DNA of 64,000 nt from Nocardioides scoriae (GTDB taxonomy: Bacteria > Actinomycetota > Actinomycetes > Propionibacteriales > Nocardioidaceae). The notes under the pieces are model-generated. The model did not search any database. It saw only the letters and a program-made list of their open reading frames with translations, and was not told the DNA's origin. Positions 51,887 to 62,210 of the stretch are shown here, piece after piece. Each line of letters starts with the position of its first letter. Position 1 is the stretch's first letter. A program made the translations under genes and the position numbers. The DNA lies in the NCBI RefSeq assembly GCF_900104965.1, contig NZ_LT629757.1, positions 1,426,001-1,490,000 on the forward strand, read 5' to 3'.

Positions 51887-51917
51887 GACCCCCCGGACCA
51901 GAGCGGTCCGGGGGGTC
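51887..51917 (-). terminator. Strong terminator hairpin after the Liv binding-protein gene
   Basis: Thirteen-bp perfect arms (51887-51899 and 51905-51917) around AGAGC, about 28 bases after the stop codon at 51945 on the minus strand. With the livF hairpin it brackets the repeat array. Confidence 0.85.
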
Positions 51918-51944
51918 GGGATGGAGCAGGTGGAGCGGGGTGGG

Positions 51945-53282
51945 TCAGCCGTTCTGGCCGAGACCCGCCTTGATGAGCTCGGGGACGATCTTCTTGGTCT
52001 CGTCGAACGCGATCAGCACGATCGCGTCGGGGTCCTGACCCTTGATCTCCTCGACCTCGGCGGTGTAGTTGGCCGCGTTGGCGTCGTACAGGGTGTAGCT
52101 GACGACCTTGCCGCCGGCCTCCTCGTAGAACTTGCGCACGTTCTGCGCCAGCGCCTCGCCGTAGGAGTCCTGGCGGGCCAGGATGGCGATGTTCTGGAAG
52201 CCGTCGCTCGAGACCGTCTGGGCCATGACCTGGCCCTGCAGGACGTCGGAAGGGGCGGTGCGGAAGTACAGGCCCTTGTCGGCGTAGGTGTCGAACGCCG
52301 TCGAGGTGTTGGCCGGGGAGACCTGGACGACGCCGGCACCGGTGATCTTGTCGATGACCGAGAGCGACACCGAGGACGAGGCCGCACCGATGATGGCGTC
52401 GGCGCCACCGCGGAGCAGCTTGTCGGTCTCGGACGGCGCGATGTTGGGCGAACCGTCACCGGAGTCGGCCTTCACCTGCTTGACGTCCTTGCCGAGGACG
52501 CCGCCGCCCTGGTTGATCTCCTTGACGGCCAGGTCGACGCCCGCGAACTCCGGGGGGCCGAGGAAGGCGAGGTCGCCGGTGGCCGGCAGCAGCGTGCCGA
52601 CGGTCAGGGTGCCGTCGCCGTTGCCGGCGCCGCCCGAGACCTTCTGGTTGTCCTTGACGTCCGACTCGTCGGGGATCTCGCCGGTGACGTAGTCGAGGTT
52701 GCTGTAGTTGTTGTCCTCGCCGTACTGGAAGATGCCGATGGTGGCGGCCGAGGGGCTGCCGGTGGAGTTCAGGTCGATGGGACCCGAGACGCCGTCGTAG
52801 TCGATGTCGGTGCCGTCGGCCAGGAGGTCGGCGCACTGCTTGAACTCGGTGCACTTCTCGCCGCCGCCGGAGACGTTGGCCATCTCCTGGGCGATCGCCT
52901 TGCCGGAGTCGTTGTCGGCCGCGATCGCCGCGAGCGCGGTCACGATCGTGGCGTCGTAGGACTCGGGACCGTAGGTGAAGTCCTTCAGGTTCTTGTTGAC
53001 GCCCAGCAGGCGCTCCTTGAAGGCGTCGCCGAGCTCGGCACCGGGGTAGGTCGCCTTGACGCCCTTGAGGGTGCCCGGGTCGAAGTCCTCGGAGTAGTTG
53101 GCGGTGTTGCCGTCGACGAAGTAGAGCTGCGTTCCGGCCTTCTCCGAGGAGCTGCCGCTGCTGCTCGACGAGCCACCGCTGGAGTCGCTGCTCGAGTCGT
53201 CGCCGCTGCCGCACGCGGACAGGGCGAACGTGCCGGCGACCGCCAGCACGGCGAGGCGGGTGAAGCGGTTGGGACGGGACAT
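51945..53282 (-). CDS. Branched-chain amino-acid ABC substrate-binding lipoprotein
   Basis: A 445-residue lipoprotein of the LivJ/LivK (Peripla_BP_6) group. The signal ends in LSAC with Cys24, then a Ser/Gly/Asp-rich linker. The ligand-binding fold is seen in TVGTLLPATGDLAFLGPPEFAG-type segments and in VQVSPANTSTAF and IAILARQDSYGEALAQ. ATG 53282 has GGAGG three bases upstream, and the signal begins there. It is transcribed alone, convergent to livHMGF, so expression of receptor and transporter is separately controlled. Substrate by family: Leu/Ile/Val or related compounds. Confidence 0.92.
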   Translation of the reverse strand: MSRPNRFTRLAVLAVAGTFALSACGSGDDSSSDSSGGSSSSSGSSSEKAGTQLYFVDGNTANYSEDFDPGTLKGVKATYPGAELGDAFKERLLGVNKNLKDFTYGPESYDATIVTALAAIAADNDSGKAIAQEMANVSGGGEKCTEFKQCADLLADGTDIDYDGVSGPIDLNSTGSPSAATIGIFQYGEDNNYSNLDYVTGEIPDESDVKDNQKVSGGAGNGDGTLTVGTLLPATGDLAFLGPPEFAGVDLAVKEINQGGGVLGKDVKQVKADSGDGSPNIAPSETDKLLRGGADAIIGAASSSVSLSVIDKITGAGVVQVSPANTSTAFDTYADKGLYFRTAPSDVLQGQVMAQTVSSDGFQNIAILARQDSYGEALAQNVRKFYEEAGGKVVSYTLYDANAANYTAEVEEIKGQDPDAIVLIAFDETKKIVPELIKAGLGQNG

Positions 53283-53496
53283 GTGACCTCCGTGATCGCG
53301 ATTCATGCTCCGTGACATGTGCACCCACACCTGTGCCGCACCGGAGTGCCCACAACATAGGTTCCGCCGCAGGTCAGGGGGCAGCACCCCACGCGCCTCG
53401 TTGCGAAGTCGTGACCAACCCCGCCCCGATCGCGACGATTCGGACATGTTGCGCACGTACTGGCCTGGACCGGTCGGGGTCGCGCGGGCTGCTGAC

Positions 53497-53523
53497 TGGA
53501 CAAACCCCGCTCTGGGATAGCGT
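53497..53523 (+). promoter_or_regulatory. Candidate promoter of the tRNA gene
   Basis: TGGACA (53497-53502) and TAGCGT (53518-53523, fits TANNNT) precede the tRNA by 16 bases. The 15-bp spacer is short, so this is only the best candidate in the 256 bp between the Liv binding-protein start and the tRNA; no gene is visible there. Confidence 0.35.
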
Positions 53524-53538
53524 GTGCCCGCCCTCGTG

Positions 53539-53614
53539 GCCCCGGTATCCCAACGGCAGAGGAAGCGGTCTCAAACACCGTCCAGTGTGGGTTCGAATCC
53601 CACCCGGGGCACCA
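53539..53614 (+). tRNA. tRNA with CAA anticodon (predicted Leu, UUG), short variable loop
   Basis: A 76-nt cloverleaf with encoded CCA. Acceptor stem GCCCCGG/CCGGGGC is perfect; anticodon stem GCGGT/ACCGT encloses CTCAAAC, giving anticodon CAA; T arm GTGGG-TTCGAAT-CCCAC is standard; discriminator A. The D arm has GGCAGA as in Leu/Ser tRNAs. The variable loop is only about five bases (CCAGT), whereas bacterial tRNA-Leu normally has a long variable arm, so charging with leucine is not certain. The 3' end lies one base from the convergent pyk stop codon. Confidence 0.88.
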
Positions 53615-53615
53615 G

Positions 53616-55058
53616 CTAGCGGCGGTACGCCGGAGCGACCTCGTTGATCGCGTCGCCCATCCGGTGGATGCGCAGCGCGTTGGTCGACCCGGGGATGCCG
53701 GGCGGGCTGCCGGCGATGATGACCACCAGGTCGCCCTCCTGCACGCGGCCGGTCTGCAGCAGCTGCTCGTCGACCTGGCGCACCATCTCGTCGGTGTGCT
53801 CGACGGCGTCGGTCTGGAAGGTCTCCACGCCCCACGTCATCGACAGCTGCGAGCGCACCTGCGGGTCGGGGGTGAACGCCAGCACCGGGATCGAGCCGCG
53901 GTAGCGCGCGAGCCGCTTCGCGGAGTCGCCGCTCTGGGTGAAGGCCACCAGGAACTTGGCGCCCGTGCGCTCGGCGACCTCGGCCGCGGCCTTGGCGATG
54001 ACGCCACCGCGGGTGCGGGGCTGCCAGTCGATCTCGGCCATCGAGTGCAGCGCGTGGTTCTCGGTCGACTCGATGATGCGCGCCATCGTCTGGACCGTCT
54101 CGATGGGGTACTCCCCCACGCTGGTCTCGCCCGAGAGCATCACCGCGTCGGCACCGTCGAGGACCGCGTTGGCGACGTCGGAGGCCTCGGCGCGGGTCGG
54201 CGCCGGGCTGGAGATCATCGACTCGAGCATCTGGGTGGCCACGATGACGGGCTTGGCGTTGCGGCGGGCCTTGGTGACCACCCGCTTCTGCAGGAACGGC
54301 ACGTCCTCGAGCGGGCACTCCACGCCGAGGTCGCCGCGCGCGACCATGAAGCCGTCGAAGGCCTTGATGACCTCGTCGAGGTTCTCGATCGCCTGCGGCT
54401 TCTCGATCTTGGCGATCACGGGGAGCATCACGCCCTCCTCGCGCATGATCGCGCGCACGTCCTCGGCGTCGCGGGCGTTGCGCACGAAGGACAGCGCGAT
54501 GAAGTCGACCCCGAGGTGCAGGCCCCAGCGGAGGTCCTCGATGTCCTTCTCCGACATCGCCGGCACGCTGACCGGCACGCCGGGCAGGTTGATGCCCTTG
54601 TGGTCGCTGATGCGGCCACCGGTCACCACCACGGTGTGCACGTCCTGGCCGTCGACCTCGCTCACGCGCAGGCGGACCTTGCCGTCGTCGATGAGGATCT
54701 GGTCGCCCACGCCGACGTCGCCCGGGAGCCCGGCGTACGTCGTGCCGGCGATCTCGTGGTTGCCCGGGACCTCGCGGGTGGTGATGACGAAGGCCTGGCC
54801 GGCGGTGATGCGTGCCGAGCCCTCCTTGAACTTCGCCAGCCGGATCTTGGGGCCCTGGAGGTCGACGAAGACGCCGACCCCGTGGCCCGACTCCTCGGCC
54901 GCCTCGCGGACCTGGCGGTAGATGGCCTCGTGGTCGGCGTACGCCCCGTGGGAGAGGTTGAGACGGGCGACGTCCATGCCGGCGGCCACCAGCTCTCGGA
55001 TCCGCTCGGGGCTGGAGGTGGCCGGACCCAGGGTGCACACGATCTTTGCTCTTCGCAC
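53616..55058 (-). CDS. pyk: Pyruvate kinase
   Basis: A 480-residue enzyme that makes ATP and pyruvate from phosphoenolpyruvate in glycolysis. Motifs are KIVCTLGPATSS at the start, NLSHG, the catalytic VIAKIEKP, the metal/phosphate site MVARGDLGVE and the C-terminal allosteric domain with FTQSGDSAKRLARYR. GTG 55058 is the start (GTGCGAAGAGCAAAG). It follows gltD on the same strand after a strong terminator, so it likely has its own promoter. Confidence 0.97.
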   Translation of the reverse strand: MRRAKIVCTLGPATSSPERIRELVAAGMDVARLNLSHGAYADHEAIYRQVREAAEESGHGVGVFVDLQGPKIRLAKFKEGSARITAGQAFVITTREVPGNHEIAGTTYAGLPGDVGVGDQILIDDGKVRLRVSEVDGQDVHTVVVTGGRISDHKGINLPGVPVSVPAMSEKDIEDLRWGLHLGVDFIALSFVRNARDAEDVRAIMREEGVMLPVIAKIEKPQAIENLDEVIKAFDGFMVARGDLGVECPLEDVPFLQKRVVTKARRNAKPVIVATQMLESMISSPAPTRAEASDVANAVLDGADAVMLSGETSVGEYPIETVQTMARIIESTENHALHSMAEIDWQPRTRGGVIAKAAAEVAERTGAKFLVAFTQSGDSAKRLARYRGSIPVLAFTPDPQVRSQLSMTWGVETFQTDAVEHTDEMVRQVDEQLLQTGRVQEGDLVVIIAGSPPGIPGSTNALRIHRMGDAINEVAPAYRR

Positions 55059-55095
55059 GGGTCGAGCCTAGCCCTCCCGAGTTGAACGATCCAAC

Positions 55096-55121
55096 GCCCC
55101 GGACCCGTGGGGGTCCGGGGC
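55096..55121 (-). terminator. Terminator hairpin between gltD and pyk
   Basis: Eleven-bp perfect arms GCCCCGGACCC and GGGTCCGGGGC with a GTGG loop, eight bases past the gltD stop on the minus strand. It separates the gltBD transcript from pyk. Confidence 0.8.
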
Positions 55122-55128
55122 GTCCGGG

Positions 55129-56607
55129 TCAGGCGGTGAGCGGCCGTGCGGTCGGCGGGATCGGCGCCGGCAGGGTGGTGCTGCCCGAGAGGTAGACGTC
55201 GACCGCGGCCGCGGCGGCGCGGCCCTCGGCGATGGCCCACACGATGAGCGACTGGCCCCGGCCGACGTCGCCGGCGGCGAAGACGCCGTCCACCGAGGTG
55301 GCGTACCCGTCGTCGCGCGCCACGTTGCCGCGCTCGTCCAGGGCGACGTCGAGCTGCTCGACCAGTCCGGCCTTCTCGGGGCCGGTGAAGCCCATGGCGA
55401 AGAGCACCAGGTCGGCCGGGATCTCGCGGCTGCTGCCCTCGACCTCGACGAACTGGCGGTCCTCGTAGCGGACCTCGGCCAGGCGCAGCGCACGCACCCG
55501 ACCCTGGTCGTCACCGAGGAACTCCTGGGTGGAGACCGAGTAGACGCGCTCGCCGCCCTCCTCGTGGGCCGAGGAGACCTTGTAGGTCATGGGGTACGTC
55601 GGCCACGGCTGGTTGCTGGGCCGCTCGTCGCCGGGACGGTCCATGATCTCGAGCTGGGTGATCGACGCCGCACCCTGGCGGATCGAGGTGCCGAGGCAGT
55701 CGGCCCCGGTGTCGCCGCCGCCGATGATGACCACGTGCTTGCCGTCGGCGCGGATCTGCTCCGAGCCGTCCGCCGTCGCGGGCTCGCCGAGCGAGGCCCG
55801 GTTGGACTGCGGCAGGAACTCCATCGCCTGGTGGATGCCCTGGAGGTCGCGACCCGGGATGTCGAGGTCGCGCGCCTCGGTGGCGCCCATGGCCAGCACG
55901 ACGGCATCGTAGCGCTCGCGCAGCTGGTCGCCGGTGAGCGAGCCGCCGACGTCGACGCCGGCCCGGAAGACCGTGCCCTCGCGCCGCATCTGGTCCAGGC
56001 GCCGGTCGAGGACCTTCTTCTCCATCTTGAACTCCGGGATGCCGTAGCGCAGCAGCCCGCCGATCTTGTCGGCCCGCTCGTAGACGGCCACGGTGTGGCC
56101 CGCCCGCGTCAGCTGCTGGGCCGCGGCGAGGCCCGCCGGGCCCGAGCCGACGACCGCGACGGTGCGGCCGGTGAGCCACTCCGGCGGCTGCGGGCGCACG
56201 GCGCCCGACTCCCACGCGCGGTCGGCGATCGCGACCTCGACGTTCTTGATCGTCACCGGGTCCTGGTTGATGCCCAGCACGCAGGCGGTCTCGCAGGGGG
56301 CCGGGCACAGCCGGCCGGTGAACTCCGGGAAGTTGTTGGTCGCGTGCAGCCGCTCGATCGCGGCGTCCCAGTCGTCGCGCCAGACCAGGTCGTTCCACTC
56401 GGGGACCAGGTTGCCCAGCGGGCAGCCCTGGTGGCAGAACGGGATGCCGCAGTCCATGCAGCGACCGGCCTGGGTGGTGATGATCGGCAGCAGGGCGCGA
56501 CCGGGGCCACCGGGGTAGACCTCGTTCCAGTCGTGCGTGCGCTCCTCGACGGGACGCCGGTCCGCGACCTGGCGCCCGTCCTTGAGGAATCCCTTGGGGT
56601 CAGCCAT
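55129..56607 (-). CDS. gltD: Glutamate synthase small subunit
   Basis: A 492-residue NADPH-dependent subunit that feeds electrons to GltB to convert 2-oxoglutarate plus glutamine into two glutamates. The N-terminal Cys cluster [13 protein letters not shown] holds Cys50, 53, 58 and 62 for iron-sulfur binding. The FAD site is [17 protein letters not shown] (about 149-165) and the NADPH site is [16 protein letters not shown] (about 291-306). ATG 56607 overlaps the gltB stop by 8 bp. Second gene of gltBD. Confidence 0.97.
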   Translation of the reverse strand: MADPKGFLKDGRQVADRRPVEERTHDWNEVYPGGPGRALLPIITTQAGRCMDCGIPFCHQGCPLGNLVPEWNDLVWRDDWDAAIERLHATNNFPEFTGRLCPAPCETACVLGINQDPVTIKNVEVAIADRAWESGAVRPQPPEWLTGRTVAVVGSGPAGLAAAQQLTRAGHTVAVYERADKIGGLLRYGIPEFKMEKKVLDRRLDQMRREGTVFRAGVDVGGSLTGDQLRERYDAVVLAMGATEARDLDIPGRDLQGIHQAMEFLPQSNRASLGEPATADGSEQIRADGKHVVIIGGGDTGADCLGTSIRQGAASITQLEIMDRPGDERPSNQPWPTYPMTYKVSSAHEEGGERVYSVSTQEFLGDDQGRVRALRLAEVRYEDRQFVEVEGSSREIPADLVLFAMGFTGPEKAGLVEQLDVALDERGNVARDDGYATSVDGVFAAGDVGRGQSLIVWAIAEGRAAAAAVDVYLSGSTTLPAPIPPTARPLTA

Positions 56608-59600
56608 GGAGGGCCTCCATCATCTTGTTCGCGATCTCGTGGTCGTCCAGCCCGTCGGCCTCGGCCTTGGCCTTGGCGTCCATGACGATCCGGAAGTCAC
56701 GCGGGATCACCTCGGTGAACCGCGTCAGGGCGGTCTCCCAGTCCTCGAGCAGCGCCTCGGCGACGGCCGAGCCGGTCTCCTCGAAGTGGGCGCGGACCAG
56801 GTCGTGCAGCTCGACCTCGGCGTCCCCGCTGACGGGACCGAGCTCGACCAGCTCCTGGTTGACGCGGAAGTCCTTGAGGTCCAGGACCCAGGCGACGCCG
56901 CCGCTCATGCCCGCGGCGAAGTTGCGCCCGGTCTTGCCGAGCACGACCACGCGACCGCCGGTCATGTACTCGCAGCCGTGGTCGCCCACGCCCTCGGTGA
57001 CCAGGTGGGCACCCGAGTTGCGCACGGCGCAGCGCTCGCCGACGCCGCCGCGGATGAAGATCTGCCCCGACGTGGCCCCGTAGGCGATCGTGTTGCCCGC
57101 GATGATGTGCTTGCTCGGGTCGAAGGTGACCGCCCGGTCGGGCCGCACCACGATCCGTCCGCCGGAGAGGCCCTTGCCGACGTAGTCGTTGGCGTCGCCC
57201 TCCAGGCGCAGCGTCACGCCCCGGGGCACGAAGGCGCCGAACGACTGGCCGGCCGACCCGACCAGGGTCAGGTCGATGGTGCCGTCGGGCAGGCCCTCGC
57301 CGCGGTAGCGCTTGGTCACCTCGTGGCCCAGCATCGTCCCGACCGTGCGGTTGACGTTGCGGACCGCCACCTGGGCGCGCACCGGCTCGCCGCGCTCGAG
57401 GGCGTCGGCCGAGAGCCGGATCAGCTCGTTGTCCAGCGCCTTGTCGAGGCCGTGGTCCTGCGGGCGCACGTGGCGCCGCGCGGTGTCCTCGTGGAGCTCG
57501 GGCACGTGGAAGATCGGGCTGATGTCGAGGCCCGCGGCCTTCCAGTGGTTCACCGCCTCGGTGGAGTCGAGGACGTCGGCGTGGCCGATGGCCTCGTCGA
57601 GGCTGCGGAAGCCCAGCTCGGCGAGCAGCTCGCGGACCTCCTCGGCGATGTAGGTGAAGAAGTTGACGACGTACTCCGCCTGGCCGGAGTAGCGCTCGCG
57701 CAGCACGGGGTTCTGCGTCGCCACGCCCACCGGGCAGGTGTCGAGGTGGCAGACCCGCATCATGATGCAGCCGGAGACCACCAGCGGTGCGGTCGCGAAG
57801 CCGTACTCCTCGGCCCCGAGCAGCGCCGCCACGACGACGTCGCGCCCGGTCTTGAGCTGGCCGTCGGCCTGCACCACGATCCGGTCGCGCAGTCCGTTGA
57901 GCAGCAGCGTCTGCTGGGTCTCGGCCAGGCCGAGCTCCCAGGGTCCGCCCGCGTGCTTGAGCGAGGTCAGCGGTGAGGCGCCGGTGCCGCCGTCGTGCCC
58001 GGAGATGAGCACCACGTCGGCGTGCGCCTTGGAGACGCCGGCCGCGACCGTCCCGACCCCGACCTCGGCGACGAGCTTGACGTGCACCCGCGCCGAGGGG
58101 TTGGAGTTCTTCAGGTCGTGGATCAGCTGGGCGAGGTCCTCGATGGAGTAGATGTCGTGGTGCGGCGGCGGGGAGATCAGGCCCACGCCGGGCGTGCTGT
58201 AGCGGGTCTTGGCCACCCACGGGTAGACCTTGTGGCCGGGCAGCTGGCCGCCCTCGCCGGGCTTGGCGCCCTGGGCCATCTTGATCTGGATGTCGTCGGC
58301 GTTGGTGAGGTACTCCGAGGTGACGCCGAAGCGGCCCGAGGCGACCTGCTTGATCGACGAGCGGCGCTCGGGGTCGTAGAGCCGCTCCGCGTCCTCGCCG
58401 CCCTCGCCGGTGTTGGACTTGCCGCCGAGGCGGTTCATCGCGATCGCCAGCGTCTCGTGGGCCTCCTGCGAGATCGACCCGTAGGACATGGCGCCGGTGG
58501 AGAAGCGCTTGACGATCTCCGAGACCGGCTCGACCTCGTCGATGTCGACGGGCGGCCGACCGGTGGCCTCGCCGTCCTTGAAGCGGAACAGCCCCCGCAG
58601 CGTCAGCAGCCGCTCGGACTGCTCGTTGACGCGGGAGGTGTACTGCTTGAACACGTCGTACTTGCCGGCCCGCGTGGAGTGCTGCAGGCGGAAGACGGTC
58701 TCGGGGTCGAACAGGTGCAGCTCGCCCTCGCGGCGCCACTGGTACTCGCCGCCGACCTCGAGCTCGCGGTGGGCGGGCGCGATGCCGCCGACGGGGTACG
58801 CCGTGCGGTGGCGCAGCGCGACCTCCTCGGCGATGACGTCGAGCCCGACGCCCCCGAGCTTGGAGGTGGTGCCGGTGAAGTACTGGTCGACCAGGTCCTG
58901 CGAGAGCCCGAGGGCCTCGAAGATCTGGGCGCCGGTGTAGGAGGCGACCGTGGAGACGCCCATCTTGGACATCACCTTGAGCACGCCCTTGCCCAGGGAC
59001 TTGACCAGGTTGGCCACGGCCTTCTCGGGCTCGACCTTGACGTAGAACCCGTCGCGGGCGAGGTCCTCGACGGTCTCCATGGCCAGGTAGGGGTTGACGG
59101 CCGCGGCGCCGTAGCCGATGAGCAGGGCGACGTGGTGGACCTCGCGGACGTCGCCGGCCTCGACCACGAGGCCGACCTGGGTGCGGGTCTTCTCGCGCAC
59201 CAGGTGGTGGTGCACGGCCGCCGTCATGAGCAGCGACGGGATCGGCGCGCGGGTGGCGTCGGCGTGGCGGTCCGAGAGCACGATGACGCGGGCGCCCTCG
59301 GCGATCGCCGCGCTGACCTCCTCGCAGATCTCCTGCAGCCGCGCGGCCAGCGCCTCGCCCCCGCCGTTGACGTCGTAGAGCCCGCGCGAGACGTGGGCGA
59401 TGAAGCCGGGCATGTCGCCGTCACGGTTGATGTGGCGGATCTTGACCAGCTCGTCGTTGGTGATGACCGGGAAGGGCAGCACCACCTGGCGGCACGACGC
59501 GGGCGTCGGGTCGAGCAGGTTGGCCTCGGGGCCGATGCTGCCGTTGAGGCTGGTCACCAGCTCCTCGCGGATGGCGTCCAGCGGCGGGTTGGTCACCTGG

Positions 59601-61132
59601 GCGAACAGCTGCGCGAAGTACTCGAACAGCAGCCGCGGACGGTCGCTGAGGACCGCGACCGGGGTGTCGGTGCCCATGGAGCCGATCGGCTCGGCCGAGG
59701 TGTTGGCCATCGGGGTGAGCAGGACGCGCAGCTCCTCCTCGGTGTAGCCGAAGATCTGCTGGCGGCGGGTCACCGAGGCGTGGCTGTGGATGACGTGCTC
59801 GCGGTCGGGGATGTCGGGCAGCTTGATCAGCCCGGCGTGCAGCCACTCGTCGTACGGGTGCTCGGCGGCCAGGGCCTCCTTGACCTCCTCGTCCTCGACG
59901 ATGCGGTGCTCCTCGGTGTCGATGAGGAACATCCGGCCCGGCTGCAGCCGGCCCTTGCGCACGATCGACTCCTGCGGGATGTCGAGCACGCCGACCTCGC
60001 TGGCCAGCACGACCAGGCCGTCGTCGGTCACCCAGTAGCGCGAGGGGCGCAGGCCGTTGCGGTCGAGGACCGCGCCGACCTGGGACCCGTCGGTGAAGAC
60101 CACGCACGCGGGGCCGTCCCAGGGCTCCATCAGGGTGGAGTGGAACTCGTAGAACGCGCGCCGCTTGGCGCTCATCTCGGTGTGGTTCTCCCAGGCCTCC
60201 GGGATCATCATCAGCACCGAGTGCGGCAGGCTGCGCCCGCCGAGGTGGAGCAGCTCGAGGACCTCGTCGAACGACGCCGAGTCGCTGGCCCCGGGGGTGC
60301 AGATCGGGAACAACCGGTCGAGGTTGCCCGGGATCAGGTCGGACTTGAGCAGCGCCTCGCGGGCCCGCATCCAGTTGCGGTTGCCCATGACGGTGTTGAT
60401 CTCGCCGTTGTGGGCGATGAACCGGAACGGGTGCGAGAGCGGCCAGCTCGGGAAGGTGTTGGTCGAGAACCGCGAGTGCACGACCGCGATGGAGCTCTCG
60501 ACGCGCTCGTCGACCAGGTCGGGGAAGACGTGGTCGAGCTGGTCGGTGGTGAGCATGCCCTTGTAGGCGATGGTGCGGCTCGACAGCGACGGGAAGTAGA
60601 CGTCCGTCTCGCGCTCGGCGCGCTTGCGCAGGCAGAAGGCGAGACGCTCCAGGCCCATGCCCATGAGGCGGCTGCCGGCGGAGGCCACGAAGAGCTGGCT
60701 GAACGACGGCATGCAGTCGACGGCCGTGCGGCCCAGCGAGGACGGGTCGGTGGGGACCTCGCGCCAGCCGAGGACGGTCAGGCCCTCCTCGACGGCGATC
60801 TCCTCGATGCGGCGGCGGGTCGTGGCGACCTGCTCCTCGTCACCGGGGACGAACGCCGTGCCGACGGCGTACGCGTGCTTCTTGGGCAGCTCGAAGTCGA
60901 CCACCTCGCGGAAGAAGCGGTCCGGCACCTGCATCAGGATGCCGGCGCCGTCGCCGGAGTTGATCTCGGCGCCCGCGGCGCCGCGGTGGTCGAGGTTGCG
61001 GAGCGCGGTGAGCGCCTTGGCCACGATGTCGTGGCTCGGCACACCGGTCATGGTGGCCACGAAGGCGACGCCACACGCGTCGTGCTCGTGGGCTCCGTCG
61101 TAGAGGCCCTGGGGCGGCGGGAATGCCTGCAC
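56600..61132 (-). CDS. gltB: Glutamate synthase large subunit
   Basis: A 1510-residue subunit. The glutaminase domain is an Ntn hydrolase whose nucleophile is Cys20 ([10 protein letters not shown]), so a 19-residue propeptide should be removed. The FMN-binding synthase domain lies in the middle ([19 protein letters not shown]), with the 3Fe-4S cysteines in [14 protein letters not shown]; the C-terminal GXGXG beta-helix domain ends the protein. GTG 61132 follows GGGAGAGGGCAC. It starts 181 bp after lgt, with a weak hairpin between. GltBD assimilates ammonium together with glutamine synthetase. Confidence 0.97.
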   Translation of the reverse strand: MQAFPPPQGLYDGAHEHDACGVAFVATMTGVPSHDIVAKALTALRNLDHRGAAGAEINSGDGAGILMQVPDRFFREVVDFELPKKHAYAVGTAFVPGDEEQVATTRRRIEEIAVEEGLTVLGWREVPTDPSSLGRTAVDCMPSFSQLFVASAGSRLMGMGLERLAFCLRKRAERETDVYFPSLSSRTIAYKGMLTTDQLDHVFPDLVDERVESSIAVVHSRFSTNTFPSWPLSHPFRFIAHNGEINTVMGNRNWMRAREALLKSDLIPGNLDRLFPICTPGASDSASFDEVLELLHLGGRSLPHSVLMMIPEAWENHTEMSAKRRAFYEFHSTLMEPWDGPACVVFTDGSQVGAVLDRNGLRPSRYWVTDDGLVVLASEVGVLDIPQESIVRKGRLQPGRMFLIDTEEHRIVEDEEVKEALAAEHPYDEWLHAGLIKLPDIPDREHVIHSHASVTRRQQIFGYTEEELRVLLTPMANTSAEPIGSMGTDTPVAVLSDRPRLLFEYFAQLFAQVTNPPLDAIREELVTSLNGSIGPEANLLDPTPASCRQVVLPFPVITNDELVKIRHINRDGDMPGFIAHVSRGLYDVNGGGEALAARLQEICEEVSAAIAEGARVIVLSDRHADATRAPIPSLLMTAAVHHHLVREKTRTQVGLVVEAGDVREVHHVALLIGYGAAAVNPYLAMETVEDLARDGFYVKVEPEKAVANLVKSLGKGVLKVMSKMGVSTVASYTGAQIFEALGLSQDLVDQYFTGTTSKLGGVGLDVIAEEVALRHRTAYPVGGIAPAHRELEVGGEYQWRREGELHLFDPETVFRLQHSTRAGKYDVFKQYTSRVNEQSERLLTLRGLFRFKDGEATGRPPVDIDEVEPVSEIVKRFSTGAMSYGSISQEAHETLAIAMNRLGGKSNTGEGGEDAERLYDPERRSSIKQVASGRFGVTSEYLTNADDIQIKMAQGAKPGEGGQLPGHKVYPWVAKTRYSTPGVGLISPPPHHDIYSIEDLAQLIHDLKNSNPSARVHVKLVAEVGVGTVAAGVSKAHADVVLISGHDGGTGASPLTSLKHAGGPWELGLAETQQTLLLNGLRDRIVVQADGQLKTGRDVVVAALLGAEEYGFATAPLVVSGCIMMRVCHLDTCPVGVATQNPVLRERYSGQAEYVVNFFTYIAEEVRELLAELGFRSLDEAIGHADVLDSTEAVNHWKAAGLDISPIFHVPELHEDTARRHVRPQDHGLDKALDNELIRLSADALERGEPVRAQVAVRNVNRTVGTMLGHEVTKRYRGEGLPDGTIDLTLVGSAGQSFGAFVPRGVTLRLEGDANDYVGKGLSGGRIVVRPDRAVTFDPSKHIIAGNTIAYGATSGQIFIRGGVGERCAVRNSGAHLVTEGVGDHGCEYMTGGRVVVLGKTGRNFAAGMSGGVAWVLDLKDFRVNQELVELGPVSGDAEVELHDLVRAHFEETGSAVAEALLEDWETALTRFTEVIPRDFRIVMDAKAKAEADGLDDHEIANKMMEALHG

Positions 61133-61273
61133 GTGCCCTCTCCCGTCGTCGGTCGGCGCACAGCAGGGACCGAGGTGGGACTCGACGTCCGACCCGGGCC
61201 CGCACGGTGCGGCGGTGGTGAGCAGATGCTGGGACGACGTTGGCCCAGGCGGAGCCCTGAGCCTACCGCAGGC

Positions 61274-61287
61274 GTGGCGTGCGCCAC
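61274..61287 (-). terminator. Weak hairpin between lgt and gltB
   Basis: GTGGCG-TG-CGCCAC, six-bp arms, 27 bases past the lgt stop on the minus strand, within the 181-bp lgt-gltB space. It may end the trp-sco-lgt transcript. The rest of 61133-61313 holds no gene and no riboswitch that I can recognise. Confidence 0.35.
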
Positions 61288-61313
61288 CCTCCGCGGACGG
61301 TGCGTGGAATCTC

Positions 61314-62210
61314 TCAGTCGGCGACGGGCTGGGCGGCGCGCGCGCCCTCCCGGTAGGGCACCGGCTCGCGGGTCTGCGGGGACCGGTGCCGGCGTCCGGC
61401 GGCCACGAAGTAGAGCGCCGCCAGCACGAAGAGCACGAGCGACATCCACACCCCCCAGCGCAGGCCGAGCACGTCGTCGAGCTCGATCGTGTCGATGCGG
61501 AAGGTCTCGATCCAACCGCGTCCGGCGGTGTAGATCATCACGTAGAGCGCGAACACCCGCCCGAAGCCCAGGCGCAGGCGACGGTCGAGCACCAGCAGCA
61601 GCGCGACGCCCGCGAGGTTCCACAGCGCCTCGTAGAGGAAGGTCGGGTGGAAGGTCGTGCCGGCCGCGAAGGTGAGGCCCGTGGGCCAGTTGGCCGGGTC
61701 GATCTCCAGGCCCCAGGGCAGCGTGGTGGGCCGGCCGTAGAGCTCCTGGTTGAAGTAGTTGCCGAAGCGGCCCACGACCTGGGCGAGCAGCAGCCCCGGG
61801 GCCAGGGCGTCCGCGAAGGGGCGCACCAGGATCCCGTGGCGGTGGCAGTAGAACCACGCGCCCAGGAACCCGCCGGCGATGGCGCCCCAGATGCCGAGCC
61901 CGCCGTTCCAGATCTCCAGCGCCCGCCAGGCGTCGCGGCCGGGCCCGAAGTAGAGGTCGTGGTCGGTCGCCACGTGGTAGAGCCGGGCGCCGACCACGCC
62001 CGCGGGCACGGCCCACAGCGCGACGTCGCCGACCTGGCCGCGCACGCCGCCGCGAGCCACCCAGCGACGCTCGCCGAGCCACACGGCCACCACGACGCCG
62101 AGGATGATGCACAGGGCGTAGGCCCGGATCGGGACCGGGCCGAGGTACCAGACGCCCTGCGACGGGCTGGGGATGGACAGCGGCAGCAGCGCCAGGACGG
62201 TGCCGCTCAC
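61314..62210 (-). CDS. lgt: Prolipoprotein diacylglyceryl transferase
   Basis: A 298-residue membrane enzyme that attaches diacylglycerol from phosphatidylglycerol to the lipobox Cys of lipoproteins, such as the two ABC binding proteins and the Sco protein in this window. Seven helices are likely; signature [13 protein letters not shown] (about residues 147-159) includes the essential Arg148, and RAYAL (30-34) holds the conserved Tyr. GTG 62210 overlaps the Sco stop (GTGA), so it is coupled in trpBA-sco-lgt. Confidence 0.95.
   Translation of the reverse strand: MSGTVLALLPLSIPSPSQGVWYLGPVPIRAYALCIILGVVVAVWLGERRWVARGGVRGQVGDVALWAVPAGVVGARLYHVATDHDLYFGPGRDAWRALEIWNGGLGIWGAIAGGFLGAWFYCHRHGILVRPFADALAPGLLLAQVVGRFGNYFNQELYGRPTTLPWGLEIDPANWPTGLTFAAGTTFHPTFLYEALWNLAGVALLLVLDRRLRLGFGRVFALYVMIYTAGRGWIETFRIDTIELDDVLGLRWGVWMSLVLFVLAALYFVAAGRRHRSPQTREPVPYREGARAAQPVAD

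Noticed and set aside
53539-53614. tRNA as the attachment site of the integrase element
   Set aside because: It is 50 kb from the integrase, and no partial 3'-end duplicate of this tRNA was seen near the element.
61133-61313. Riboswitch or attenuator before gltB
   Set aside because: No glutamine-riboswitch core or leader peptide pattern was recognisable; only a weak six-bp hairpin is present.
57995-61675. Plus-strand frame of over 1200 codons opposite gltB
   Set aside because: Shadow of gltB, which is complete with the Cys20 nucleophile and Fe-S cysteines.
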